From the NCBI GenBank assembly GCA_030156255.1, contig JASGMV010000011.1, positions 1 to 64,000 of the forward strand: a stretch of 64,000 nt of DNA. Direction: 5' to 3'. Positions within the stretch are counted from its first letter, which is position 1, and each line of letters opens with the position of its first letter. The stretch comes from Desulfovibrionales bacterium. GTDB taxonomy: Bacteria; Desulfobacterota; Desulfovibrionia; Desulfovibrionales; Desulfovibrionaceae. Shown piece by piece: positions 8,612 to 16,624 of this stretch. A program made the translations under genes and the position numbers. The notes under the pieces were generated by a model. That model was not told where the DNA came from. It saw nothing but the letters and a program-made list of their open reading frames with translations, and searched no databases.

Positions 8612-8693
8612 ACACTCTTTGTGAAACCTCAACATCGCTCTCCTGGGGGAGCGGGCCGAACGCTGGAGTGGAGGAGGGGCCCACAAAGAGTGT
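8612..8693. repeat. 82-bp element bounded by 12-bp perfect inverted repeats
   Basis: ACACTCTTTGTG at 8612-8623 is repeated in perfect inverted form as CACAAAGAGTGT at 8682-8693. The 58 bases between contain a second, smaller hairpin (GCTCTCC ... GGGGAGC near 8636-8652). A further hairpin GCGCTT-TTG-AAGCGC lies at 8694-8708. The element sits in the 200-bp gap between yggS and the cyclic-nucleotide-binding gene. It could be a structured leader of yggS, a terminator region, or a small mobile-element scar; no target duplication is evident. Confidence 0.6.
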
Positions 8694-8728
8694 GCGCTTT
8701 TGAAGCGCTCCAATTTTATTGGAAACCG

Positions 8729-9241
8729 CTATGCCGTCCTGCTTAAGGATAACGCCAGCGCCGTGGTGATCTTAACGACTTCGTTATTGCTTTTTCTTAT
8801 TGTCTTTGTGAAATTTTTGCATAAGGATAGAAGTAACTTTACGCCGATTGGCGGGTATTTGTTGATGAAATGAAAGAATTTCTCTTGCGATGTTTCCAAA
8901 AATGTCGAGGGAGTGAGGACATGAACCGTTGCTGATCGTATATCGTCATCCACCAAGGCTATTTCACCAAAGATAGGATGCGAACTTCCCTCTAACGTCG
9001 CTAAAACTTTCGTTGTGGATTTTATGTCGGGTAATGAAATATTCAATTCCTCGAAAAGCATTGATTTCCGTATTTGCACTTTGCCGTCTATCAGTATGAA
9101 CATTTTATCTCCTTTGGTATTTTCCGTGATAAGATTCGTATCGGCGCCTACGTCAATTGTGGAAAATATATTTTTTACCTGAAGGATCTCTTCTTCCGTC
9201 AAGTCTTCAAACAAGGTGATTTTGCTCCAATTGATCTGCAT
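8729..9241 (-). CDS. Stand-alone cyclic nucleotide-binding domain protein
   Basis: A single cNMP-binding domain of the CRP/PKA-regulatory type (170 residues) with no DNA-binding or enzyme domain. The opening LFEDLTEEEILQVKNIF, GDKMFILIDGKVQI and the phosphate-binding cassette FGEIALVDDDIRSATV with its Glu and Arg are intact, so it should bind cAMP or cGMP. It starts 7 bases after the channel gene stop, with GAGGA upstream. It is therefore probably made with the channel and may act on it as a separate sensor subunit. Confidence 0.85.
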   Translation of the reverse strand: MQINWSKITLFEDLTEEEILQVKNIFSTIDVGADTNLITENTKGDKMFILIDGKVQIRKSMLFEELNISLPDIKSTTKVLATLEGSSHPIFGEIALVDDDIRSATVHVLTPSTFLETSQEKFFHFINKYPPIGVKLLLSLCKNFTKTIRKSNNEVVKITTALALSLSRTA

Positions 9242-9248
9242 GAGTTCC

Positions 9249-10373
9249 TCAACAGGTTTTCAGATATAAGAACATGTCATAATGCGACAACGGGGTGTCC
9301 TTGCTCGGATTGATTTTGACGTCCGGTCTCTGGCTGCCGAGTTGTGTTTTTTGGCCTGCTGACTTGAAGAGCTCTAAAATAAATTGATCGAGGGCGGATT
9401 CCTTATCCAAAACATCGGCAAGCGCAATCGTCCGGGGGAGCTTGCATAGGGCGATGGGCAGCTTTTCCGCAGGCAAGCGTTCGATCAATTCCCCCCAGGT
9501 CTTTTCTTTCTCCGCCGGGCCGAGGTGTTCGAACTTTAATGCTTGGTTGTTATTGTCTCCAAATATTTTGAGAATAAAGGACCAGATGGAGGGGTTGGCG
9601 CCCATCAAGCCCAAGACCTGGTTATCCAGCTCTCCCTGGACCATCACCTCGTTGACTCCCGCACGCACGAGGTGCGGTTGATTGTCCGAAAGGGCCGCCG
9701 TCGAATAAATGGGAATCTTTTGAGCCATGGATCTTATGGCAAGCGCGCAATAGATGGTTTCTTGGTCCGCTTCGTTTGGACTTAGATGACCTTGCGGCAC
9801 TATGTAGATAACTTTTGCATACTGGGGATTCGCCTTCCGTATGATGGCCTCTTTGCTGATATTTCCATAAACAAAATGTATCTGCTGCTCCAAGTTCAGT
9901 TGGCCTAGAATTTCCTCCCGTTGTTGTTGCTCCAACGTATTGACCAGGACAAGCTGCGCCTTGTCTTCCGTGTTCGAATCGATGATCGTCTGAACGAGTT
10001 TTAGCGTATAGATGTTCCATCCAAAAATGATAATATGGTTTTTGATGTTCACCTTTGCAAACCCTTTCCTTTGTTTCGCTTTCTTTTCAACCAGTACGGA
10101 TGCGATGTTGCCGGTCAGCGCGGAGACGAGTCCAATGCCGGAAAGCATGACCAGCACGCCAAGGAATTTGCCGAGTGGGGTTTGTGGGACGATATCTCCG
10201 TAGCCTACGGTTGTAATGGTGACGATGACCCACCAGATTGAATTGAGAAGAGAACCGTTGTCATGCTCTTTCAATTCAACGAAGTAGAAGCAGATCGAAC
10301 TCGCGATTAATAAAATGAAGATGAAGGCGACCAGCTTGCCCAGGCTGGATGTGAAGAATCCGAAATGTTTCAT
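9249..10373 (-). CDS. Potassium channel with TrkA-N (RCK) domain
   Basis: Two-helix K+ channel followed by a cytoplasmic RCK domain (374 residues). The first helix is LVAFIFILLIASSICFYFV; the pore helix and filter are SIWWVIVTITTVGYGDIVP, with the full TVGYGD signature; then an inner helix. The RCK Rossmann part begins KNHIIIFGWNIYTLKLV, where the glycine motif is reduced to GWN. The start is ATG at 10373, or TTG at 10391 overlapping the upstream stop. It is the middle gene of a three-gene operon. Confidence 0.9.
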   Translation of the reverse strand: MKHFGFFTSSLGKLVAFIFILLIASSICFYFVELKEHDNGSLLNSIWWVIVTITTVGYGDIVPQTPLGKFLGVLVMLSGIGLVSALTGNIASVLVEKKAKQRKGFAKVNIKNHIIIFGWNIYTLKLVQTIIDSNTEDKAQLVLVNTLEQQQREEILGQLNLEQQIHFVYGNISKEAIIRKANPQYAKVIYIVPQGHLSPNEADQETIYCALAIRSMAQKIPIYSTAALSDNQPHLVRAGVNEVMVQGELDNQVLGLMGANPSIWSFILKIFGDNNNQALKFEHLGPAEKEKTWGELIERLPAEKLPIALCKLPRTIALADVLDKESALDQFILELFKSAGQKTQLGSQRPDVKINPSKDTPLSHYDMFLYLKTC

Positions 10374-10387
10374 GTGAAAATTTTGTC

Positions 10388-11158
10388 TCAAGCTCTGAAG
10401 GTTTTCGACCAGTTCCCGACGATTTCCATTTCTTGAATCACTTGCAGGCTCTCCGGATTGATCTCATGCGCGCGGTTCATGGACTCCATGGCTTGTTCGA
10501 CCCAACCGCCCAGGCGCAGGCTTTGCGACGCATAAACGTAGAGAAGTTCAGGTTTGTTTTCATAGATCGTCGCGATCAACGCATCATACCGGTCCTTGAA
10601 AACCGATTTGACCAGGGGCCGCTGTGCGTAAATGAACCGGGCGAGTAGTAAATTGTTTTGGTGGAAGTTCAGATATTCCGGCATCAACCGCCGGCATTGG
10701 GTGAGAATGAAACGTATGCGGCTTATTTCCCGGAGCATGCTTTCTTTCGTTTGAGACAATACCTGAACGAGCTGGAGACCCACGTCTCGCTCCAGCGGCG
10801 GGAGGTCCATGCTTTGCATGTCGTCGAATCTGGGGGCGTATGTCAGGTGCTGGTAGGCGTCTTCTTTTAGCTTCAGGGATTCATGAAAAATGTAGCCAAT
10901 GCCCCAATCGAGAAATTGGCCGACGGGCGATTCAATGGGATCGGTCTGAAAAACGTGATGCGAAGTGTCCTTCAATCGCCAAAGAAGCCCCTTGCTCATT
11001 TCCGAACCGAGCAAGTCTTGCAGCACATGGAAATCGACCCACCCGATTTCATCAAACAAGCAAAACTGCTCTTCCAGGGTGAGGGCGCTCTCACAAAAAT
11101 CCCGGAACATGTCCCTCACAAATTCAGCCATCTTATCAACGATCCAACCCTTGGACAT
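10388..11158 (-). CDS. Unrecognised protein, first gene of the K+ channel operon
   Basis: I do not recognise this 256-residue soluble protein. It has no signal peptide or membrane helix and is mostly helical by composition. The last ~80 residues (YENKPELLYVYASQSLRLGG ... MNRAHEINPESLQ) resemble one or two TPR-like helix pairs. It has an AGAGG ribosome site and ends at the very start of the channel gene, so it is almost certainly translated with it. A regulatory or assembly role for the channel is only inferred from position. Confidence 0.75.
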   Translation of the reverse strand: MSKGWIVDKMAEFVRDMFRDFCESALTLEEQFCLFDEIGWVDFHVLQDLLGSEMSKGLLWRLKDTSHHVFQTDPIESPVGQFLDWGIGYIFHESLKLKEDAYQHLTYAPRFDDMQSMDLPPLERDVGLQLVQVLSQTKESMLREISRIRFILTQCRRLMPEYLNFHQNNLLLARFIYAQRPLVKSVFKDRYDALIATIYENKPELLYVYASQSLRLGGWVEQAMESMNRAHEINPESLQVIQEMEIVGNWSKTFRA

Positions 11159-11422
11159 GAGGACCTCTTTTCAACCCACTCCTGATACAAGCGCGGGAAT
11201 CGGGCTTGTTTCTGTTCAACGAATAGCGAGTCGAACATTCCCGGGGGATGCCGAACGTGGCCTTTCGAGGCATGCGGGTTCGTCCGTCTTGCATGGCTTG
11301 TTCGCAGTCCATGAGCCGAGCGTCGCTCGCTGCACCAGCTTTACCCGACCATGGCTTCAATTGAAACTTGTCATTTCCGGTTGCTGGGGTTATTTCTTGG
11401 AAAATCTCTAAAAAGGTGCGCC

Positions 11423-12238
11423 ATGCTCAAAAAAATTTTAGTGCTTATCAGCATTTTCCTTTTTATGTCTTGTGCGAAACAAAAAATCAATACAACAGCG
11501 ACCGCCCTTTCCGGGAATCGCAGTGCATATGAAACGGAAAGAGCTTTCACTGCTCCTGATTCGTCGACTCTTGAAACTGTAAAGCACAAAACATTATCGA
11601 CTTTTACGCAAAGCGGCATGGTGAGAGTCATTTCCAATGACGCCTTCAATGCGTCTGCCGGGGATTCTTCTTTGTACGAGATGAAATTTTTTCCCTGCGC
11701 CCATGTGAGCCTGGATGTTGGAACCCATTTGGTGTTGACGGATTTGCGAACGGATAAGACGATTCAGCTTGTCGTGGTCACCAATCAAAAGACCAATCCG
11801 GAATACATTCTGGAGATGCCCGAAGAGGCCGGCAAACCGTTTCATGTAGCGGAAGGGCAGAGCCTCTTCGGGCAAATCAAAATAATCGATGATGATCGTC
11901 CTGCTACCGAGGAGCTGAGCGTTGATTATGAAAAAGCAGTCAATGAAACGAGCTTAAACCACTATGGCGGCGCAGCAGGGGCGGCGCCGAAGGCAAATAC
12001 ACAGCCAACCCCCGTTTATATTCAAGTGGGGGCGTTTAAAGACCATTCCAAAGCTCAGAATGTTTTTACTGAACTTAAAAATAAGGGATTCACTGATTCG
12101 AGAATTGTAACCATCAAGATTGGCGAGAATACCCTTTACAGAGTACAAGCCGGAATTTTTGAAAATGAAAACACCGCCGCAACCAAGCTGCGCGCCCTCG
12201 AAAAAGATTATCCCGGCAGCTTTATTCTAAAGGATTAA
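11423..12238 (+). CDS. SPOR-domain lipoprotein
   Basis: Predicted outer-membrane lipoprotein of 271 residues. The signal MLKKILVLISIFLFMSC ends at the lipobox cysteine. The middle (residues ~60-160) is RlpA-like in places (LVLTDLRTDKTIQLVV), and the C-terminal ~70 residues are a SPOR domain (VYIQVGAFKDHSKAQNVF ... YRVQAGIFENENTA) that binds denuded glycan strands at the septum. This suggests a link to cell division or wall remodelling. The end overlaps the convergent IHF gene by 17 bases. Confidence 0.85.
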   Translation: MLKKILVLISIFLFMSCAKQKINTTATALSGNRSAYETERAFTAPDSSTLETVKHKTLSTFTQSGMVRVISNDAFNASAGDSSLYEMKFFPCAHVSLDVGTHLVLTDLRTDKTIQLVVVTNQKTNPEYILEMPEEAGKPFHVAEGQSLFGQIKIIDDDRPATEELSVDYEKAVNETSLNHYGGAAGAAPKANTQPTPVYIQVGAFKDHSKAQNVFTELKNKGFTDSRIVTIKIGENTLYRVQAGIFENENTAATKLRALEKDYPGSFILKD

Positions 12239-12518
12239 GCTCCGCCCGAAATTTCCTCGAAAGCCGGAACACCACCACTTTGCGAGGCGGCAGGGTTATC
12301 GTCTGGTTGGTCTGCGGGTTTCTACCTTTTCTGGCCCTTTTGTCGTATGCTTCAAATTTGCCGAAACCGCTGACAAGAAGCGCATGATCCTTTTTTATCG
12401 CCTCTTTCATGATATCGAGCGTGGTCTCCACCAACTCTTTGATTTCCGCTCGGTTTTTGTTGGTTTTTTCATAAATGTAGTCAACAATTCCGGCCTTCGT
12501 TAACGTGCGACTGCTCAT
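12222..12518 (-). CDS. HU/IHF family DNA-binding protein, IHF-alpha-like
   Basis: Nucleoid protein of 98 residues that bends DNA as a dimer. It begins LTKAGIVDYIYEKTNKNRAE, has the conserved VSGFGKFEAYDKRARKGRNP arm entry with the proline-tip motif RNPQTNQ, and the return strand PPRKVVVFRLSRKF. A strong GGAGGAGG site precedes the ATG. It is closer to the IHF alpha than the HU pattern, but the partner subunit is not in the window. Confidence 0.9.
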   Translation of the reverse strand: MSSRTLTKAGIVDYIYEKTNKNRAEIKELVETTLDIMKEAIKKDHALLVSGFGKFEAYDKRARKGRNPQTNQTITLPPRKVVVFRLSRKFRAELNPLE

Positions 12519-12978
12519 AATTCCTCCTCCACTGCGGGCCGCCTACATGTTTGGTGGTAGGCGGGGTCTCTTCTGTTTTAATCATCGAATTCAATATGTG
12601 GTCGTCAGCCAGAAAAAATTAACCAGATAGCCTTGTTGGGCGTTTTTATATCTTTGGATCAAAAATCAGTGATACGTTGTTTCCATCTACCGAAGGCCTT
12701 CGCCGACTTGGAAGCAAGGGCGCCGGCGCCGCCAGCCGCCATACTCTTCGGCCGACTGCGAGGATTTCTCAGCAGCAATTCGACCTTTTTAAATGAATTT
12801 TTAAAAACCTAGCACAATCAGCATGACACTTCAATAAAATTTTCAGATTTTTAAGAGCAAATCGAACGGGTTATTCCCGCCTGCTTCCGGTGAGAGGGGG
12901 CTTTCCTTTTTTTGCCGGAAACTGGCCAGACAGGGTGTATCTTGTTGCATTTATTATATTTTTGTCAAGTTTAATTCC
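12519..12978. other. AT-rich non-coding region between the IHF gene and the epimerase
   Basis: No gene is supported in this divergent gap. It holds a hairpin (CCGCCTAC at 12539-12546 with GTAGGCGG at 12557-12564) just upstream of the IHF ribosome site, so within the IHF leader on the minus strand. A GC-rich palindromic patch lies near 12700-12760, then a marked AT-rich stretch to about 13010. It probably contains promoters for both flanking genes. Confidence 0.6.
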
Positions 12979-13007
12979 TTGATCAATTGGTTCTGGTTGG
13001 GTATTTA
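12979..13007 (+). promoter_or_regulatory. Candidate sigma-70-type promoter of the epimerase gene
   Basis: TTGATC at 12979-12984 and TATTTA at 13002-13007 are separated by 17 bases, 35 bases before the epimerase ATG. Both boxes match consensus at four of six positions, so this is a plausible but unproven promoter. Confidence 0.35.
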
Positions 13008-13041
13008 AGGTGTACGTTTAACACTGGACATCGAGGTATGC

Positions 13042-14049
13042 ATGAAAGTCTTGGTAACTGGTTCGGCGGGATTTATCGGGTTTCATCTGTGCAGGAGGCT
13101 TCTGCAGGAAGGTTATTCGGTGGTTGGTCTGGACAATCTCAATAATTATTACAGCACGGAATTGAAACGGGCTCGCTTGAAGATTGTGACGGAGTCTAGC
13201 GAGTTTAGGTTTTATCAACTCGATATCTCCGATGCGGGGGGAGTCGCCGCAGTGTTTGCGGAGGAACGCCCGGACCGCGTCGTCAATTTGGCTGCGCAGG
13301 CCGGTGTTCGCTATAGTCTGGAAAATCCTCTATCCTATATTGAGTCGAACATTGTCGGCTTTACGAACATATTGGAAGGCTGCAGGCGCAATCAAGTGGA
13401 GCATCTGGTCTATGCGTCCTCCAGCTCCGTGTATGGGCTGAATCAGCAGATGCCTTTCAGCGTGCATGATAATGTGGACCATCCCATCAGTTTGTATGCT
13501 GCAAGCAAAAAATCGAATGAATTGATGGCGCACGCGTACAGCTATCTTTTCCAGTTGCCGACGACCGGCTTGCGCTTCTTTACCGTTTACGGGCCGTGGG
13601 GCCGTCCGGACATGGCGCTTTTCCTCTTTACGAAAGCCATATTGAGTGATGAGCCCATCAAGGTTTTCAACAATGGCAATATGTCCAGAGACTTCACTTA
13701 TATTGACGATATCGTCGAAGGCGTTCTTCGGGTCCTTCTCGCCACGCCGACGCCGAACCCTGCTTGGAGCGGAGAGCGGCCGGATCCCGGCACAAGCGTA
13801 GCGCCTTATCGATTGTTTAACATTGGGAATCATAGTATGGTCCCTCTCACGGATTATATTGATGCGCTGGAGCAGGAGCTGGGAAAGAAGGCTGTTCGAG
13901 AATTTTTGCCAATGCAGCCAGGGGATGTCCCTGCCACCTGCGCCGACATCGAGGATCTCTCTGAGCAAGTCGGCTTCCGTCCGCAAACGGATATTCGCGA
14001 TGGCATCAAAGTTTTTGTTCGGTGGTACCGGGACTATTTTCAAGTTTGA
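13042..14049 (+). CDS. NAD-dependent nucleotide-sugar epimerase, UDP-glucuronate 4-epimerase type
   Basis: Extended short-chain dehydrogenase of 335 residues. The Rossmann motif is [16 protein letters not shown], the catalytic segment is YASSSSVYG followed by YAASKKSNE (Tyr and Lys of YxxxK), and [19 protein letters not shown] is characteristic of UDP-glucuronate epimerases (WbpP/CapI group). It probably makes UDP-galacturonate for surface polysaccharide. GAGGT precedes the ATG. It ends 10 bases before the parS site. Confidence 0.9.
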   Translation: MKVLVTGSAGFIGFHLCRRLLQEGYSVVGLDNLNNYYSTELKRARLKIVTESSEFRFYQLDISDAGGVAAVFAEERPDRVVNLAAQAGVRYSLENPLSYIESNIVGFTNILEGCRRNQVEHLVYASSSSVYGLNQQMPFSVHDNVDHPISLYAASKKSNELMAHAYSYLFQLPTTGLRFFTVYGPWGRPDMALFLFTKAILSDEPIKVFNNGNMSRDFTYIDDIVEGVLRVLLATPTPNPAWSGERPDPGTSVAPYRLFNIGNHSMVPLTDYIDALEQELGKKAVREFLPMQPGDVPATCADIEDLSEQVGFRPQTDIRDGIKVFVRWYRDYFQV

Positions 14050-14059
14050 ACGCTTTTCG

Positions 14060-14075
14060 TGTTTCACGTGAAACA
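14060..14075. promoter_or_regulatory. parS: parS centromere site
   Basis: TGTTTCACGTGAAACA is a perfect palindrome and an exact match to the canonical bacterial parS recognised by ParB. It lies between the epimerase stop and the parA start, inside what would be the parA leader. ParB loads here and spreads, which could also influence parA transcription. Confidence 0.95.
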
Positions 14076-14115
14076 TGGAGTCGGCGAGCCCTGCCCTGGC
14101 GGCTCGGGAGGAAAT

Positions 14116-14880
14116 GTGAGCAGGCAAATTGTGGTGGCCAATCAGAAGGGTGGGGTTGGGAAAACGACTACTGCTGTCAATCTCGCGTCCTGCCTCTCGG
14201 TCATGGAGAAAAAGGTTTTGCTTGTTGATTGCGATCCCCAGGGAAATGCGTCCAGCGGTTTGGGGTTCTATCCTGGAGATCGCAGGGAGAATATCTATAC
14301 GGTGCTGTTTCGGCAGCAAGAGGCCAAAAAAGCCATCTATCAAACGGAAATTCCCTATCTCTATCTGATGCCCGCAAGTCAAGACTTGGTGGGGGCGGAA
14401 ATTGAGCTGACGGATAAAATGGGCAGGGAGTTTTACATCAAGGACCTCATGACTCCTTTGGCCGCGGAATATGATTATGTGGTCTACGATTGCCCTCCGT
14501 CTCTTGGTTTGCTGACGGTGAATGCTCTTTGCGCGGCGCGAGAGCTGCTCGTCCCTCTCCAGTGTGAATATTATGCGCTGGAAGGAATCGCGCAATTGTT
14601 GATGACCTATGAGCTTGTAAAAAAACGTCTGAATCCGGAGCTGGCCATCTTGGGTGTCGTTTTAACCATGTACGACCTTCGCAACCGGTTGTCTCGCCAG
14701 GTTAAGAACGAGGTGCGGAAAGCTTTCCCACAGCATTTGTTCGAGTCAATCATCCCAAGGAACGTTCGGCTTTCCGAGGCGCCAAGCTTTGGAAAGCCTG
14801 TCATCACGTACGATATTAAGTCTAAAGGCGCGGAGGCGTATTTGGCCCTTGCGCAGGAAGTTGTGGGGCGCCGCCCCTAA
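14116..14880 (+). CDS. parA: Chromosome partitioning ATPase ParA (Soj)
   Basis: MinD/ParA-family ATPase of 254 residues that drives segregation of ParB-parS complexes. The deviant Walker A is NQKGGVGKTTTAVNLA, the switch I region carries LLVDCDPQGNASSGLG, and Walker B is YDYVVYDCPPSLGLLTVNAL. The GTG at 14116 has GGGAGG upstream. A reading that opens further upstream would start inside parS and is rejected. The stop overlaps the stop of the opposing zinc-ribbon gene by four bases. Confidence 0.96.
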   Translation: MSRQIVVANQKGGVGKTTTAVNLASCLSVMEKKVLLVDCDPQGNASSGLGFYPGDRRENIYTVLFRQQEAKKAIYQTEIPYLYLMPASQDLVGAEIELTDKMGREFYIKDLMTPLAAEYDYVVYDCPPSLGLLTVNALCAARELLVPLQCEYYALEGIAQLLMTYELVKKRLNPELAILGVVLTMYDLRNRLSRQVKNEVRKAFPQHLFESIIPRNVRLSEAPSFGKPVITYDIKSKGAEAYLALAQEVVGRRP

Positions 14881-15404
14881 TCTTCCTGGGCGGATGCGTC
14901 GGGAGAAGAACCGTTGGCTGCGAGCCCTGACGGGGTGGAGTATTTTCCCATTTTTCGAGGGTCCTGCTGCTGGGGCGGGGTGCATTCGGTTGCGATGACG
15001 TCCTCGAAGTGTTTTTTTACGATTCTGGCCCCACAACGCTGGCACTCAAAAGACACGAGCCCGCCAAGGTTGGCGGCCGAAAGGCAAAAAGTTCTCGGGT
15101 TGTCCTGTTGCCAGTTGTCTGTGTGGGCGCCGCAGTGTTCGCAGCTGACGTCGTAATCAACCGGGTAGGAGAAGTCCCAGTAGGCGGTGAGCTCTTCCCA
15201 GTCTGAAATTGGTTCTGAACGTTGTGTGGGACGTGAGGAGCTGGGGGCTTGCGGCGCCGAGGACTCGAGAGCGAGCCCCTTTTCGTTCAGGATCTTCAGA
15301 ACCTCGGGCTGCAGAATGCTCCAGAGGTCCGGATGGAGCAGGGCGGCGCACAGGCTTCCATCCTCATTATAAAGAAGTTTGATCGGCTGTTGTGATGAAA
15401 GCAT
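14877..15404 (-). CDS. Zinc-ribbon protein encoded antisense between parA and parB
   Basis: I do not recognise this 175-residue family. It begins MLSSQQPIKLLYNEDGS, has a Pro/Ser-rich linker, then a zinc-ribbon-like pair of CxxC knuckles (CEHCGAH and CQRCGAR, about 34 residues apart), and a polar tail. TGGAG lies upstream of the ATG and a good promoter lies in front, so it is a real gene despite opposing parA and parB. Position suggests, but does not show, a link with segregation. Confidence 0.8.
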   Translation of the reverse strand: MLSSQQPIKLLYNEDGSLCAALLHPDLWSILQPEVLKILNEKGLALESSAPQAPSSSRPTQRSEPISDWEELTAYWDFSYPVDYDVSCEHCGAHTDNWQQDNPRTFCLSAANLGGLVSFECQRCGARIVKKHFEDVIATECTPPQQQDPRKMGKYSTPSGLAANGSSPDASAQED

Positions 15405-15437
15405 GGCGACTCCAGTGTAAAAATTAGAGGGCGGTTT

Positions 15438-15467
15438 ATTAAATAAATTTTTTGAAGTAGTTGTCAA
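15438..15467 (-). promoter_or_regulatory. Sigma-70-type promoter of the zinc-ribbon gene
   Basis: On the minus strand TTGACA (15467-15462) and TTTAAT (15443-15438) are 18 bases apart, matching consensus six of six and five of six. It sits 34 bases upstream of the zinc-ribbon ATG and within the parB leader region. Confidence 0.6.
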
Positions 15468-15497
15468 TGTAATTGCGGGGCCAACCAGGAGGTAGGC

Positions 15498-16448
15498 ATG
15501 CCGGGATCGAATCGAGGACTCGGACGCGGGCTTGAGGCGCTTTTGGGGAGTGTGCAGCCGCCGGAAACTTCTGAAGCTTCGGGGGGCGTCCCAAAAAATG
15601 TTGTCGAAAACATTTCCATCGATGCGGTGCGTCCGAATCCGCATCAACCCAGAAATGATTTTTCGCAAGACGCCCTGCAGGAGCTGGCGGACTCAATACG
15701 GAGCCAGGGCGTTCTGCAGCCGATACTGGTGAGGGTGGCGCCAACCGGCGGATATGAGCTCGTGGCTGGAGAACGCAGACTTCGGGCCGCCAAGCTTGCA
15801 GGATTGTCGAGCATTCCGGCGCTGGTCCGGCAAATGTCCGACGTGGAAAGCTTGGCCATCGCGCTCATCGAGAATTTGCAGAGAGAGGATTTGAATCCGG
15901 TTGAAGAGGCCAAAGGCTACCAGCGGTTGTTGCACGAGTTTGGTCTCGGACAAGAGGAGTTGGCTCGCCAAGTGGGCAAAAGCCGGTCGGCGTTGTCCAA
16001 CTCCATGCGACTGCTGCAATTATCCGAGGGCATACTCGGAGATATCGCCGCGGGCGCCATCAGCGCCGGGCACGGCAGAGCCATTGTTTCGATTGCCGAT
16101 GAACGTATGAGGGACGTTTTGGCCCAACGCATCAAGGACGCGGGGTTAACGGTTCGGCAAGCGGAGTACCAAGCTTCTTTTTGGAAAGAACACGGTGCGT
16201 TGCCTGAAGATGACGGCGCTTCAACCGAGAAAAGATCTTCAGAGCAGACACGGGCCCGCCAAGGCAAGACGGGAAAAGAGACGGATCCAACGCTTACCAA
16301 GATTTCCGAGGCTCTGAGCCAAGAGCTGGAGCTTTCGGTCAAAGTCGGCGGCGCCATCGACGCCGGTCGAGTGACGATCCATTATAAAACGGCGAAGGAG
16401 CTCTCTCTTTTTCTTGGAAAGTTCGGGTTGGACTTTGAGACGTTTTAG
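15498..16448 (+). CDS. parB: Chromosome partitioning protein ParB (Spo0J)
   Basis: ParB CTPase/DNA-binding clamp of 316 residues. After a short basic tail (RGLGRGLEALLG) comes the N-terminal domain with box I (RPNPHQPRNDF) and the arginine patch GERRLRAAKLAGL that binds CTP. The central helix-turn-helix region (GLGQEELARQVGKSRSALSNSMRLLQL) reads parS, and a C-terminal dimerisation domain follows a linker rich in charged residues. AGGAGG precedes the ATG. Confidence 0.96.
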   Translation: MPGSNRGLGRGLEALLGSVQPPETSEASGGVPKNVVENISIDAVRPNPHQPRNDFSQDALQELADSIRSQGVLQPILVRVAPTGGYELVAGERRLRAAKLAGLSSIPALVRQMSDVESLAIALIENLQREDLNPVEEAKGYQRLLHEFGLGQEELARQVGKSRSALSNSMRLLQLSEGILGDIAAGAISAGHGRAIVSIADERMRDVLAQRIKDAGLTVRQAEYQASFWKEHGALPEDDGASTEKRSSEQTRARQGKTGKETDPTLTKISEALSQELELSVKVGGAIDAGRVTIHYKTAKELSLFLGKFGLDFETF

Positions 16449-16473
16449 TCTGGATGCGCTTCTCGCTCGGGCG

Positions 16474-16497
16474 GGTCTTTCCTTTGCAAGGAAGACC
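16474..16497. other. Hairpin downstream of parB
   Basis: GGTCTTTCCTT (16474-16484) pairs with AAGGAAGACC (16488-16497), with one bulged T. No T run follows, so it may be an RNA-stabilising stem or a weak terminator between parB and the heptose kinase gene. Confidence 0.45.
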
Positions 16498-16624
16498 AAG
16501 GCGCGACCGCAAGGGGGCTCGCAAGAGCAGGCGGGCCGAGCGCCCTGCAGCATTGGCCAACGAAAGGTGAAATTTTTTCAGACAGTAGGCGTGATGGTTT
16601 GTACCAGGAGGCGGATTTTTTACC

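Noticed and set aside
14059-14115. Extension of parA upstream to a GTG inside parS
   Set aside because: The 19 extra residues are the translated parS palindrome and a low-complexity stretch; the GTG at 14116 has a good ribosome site and gives the normal ParA N-terminus.
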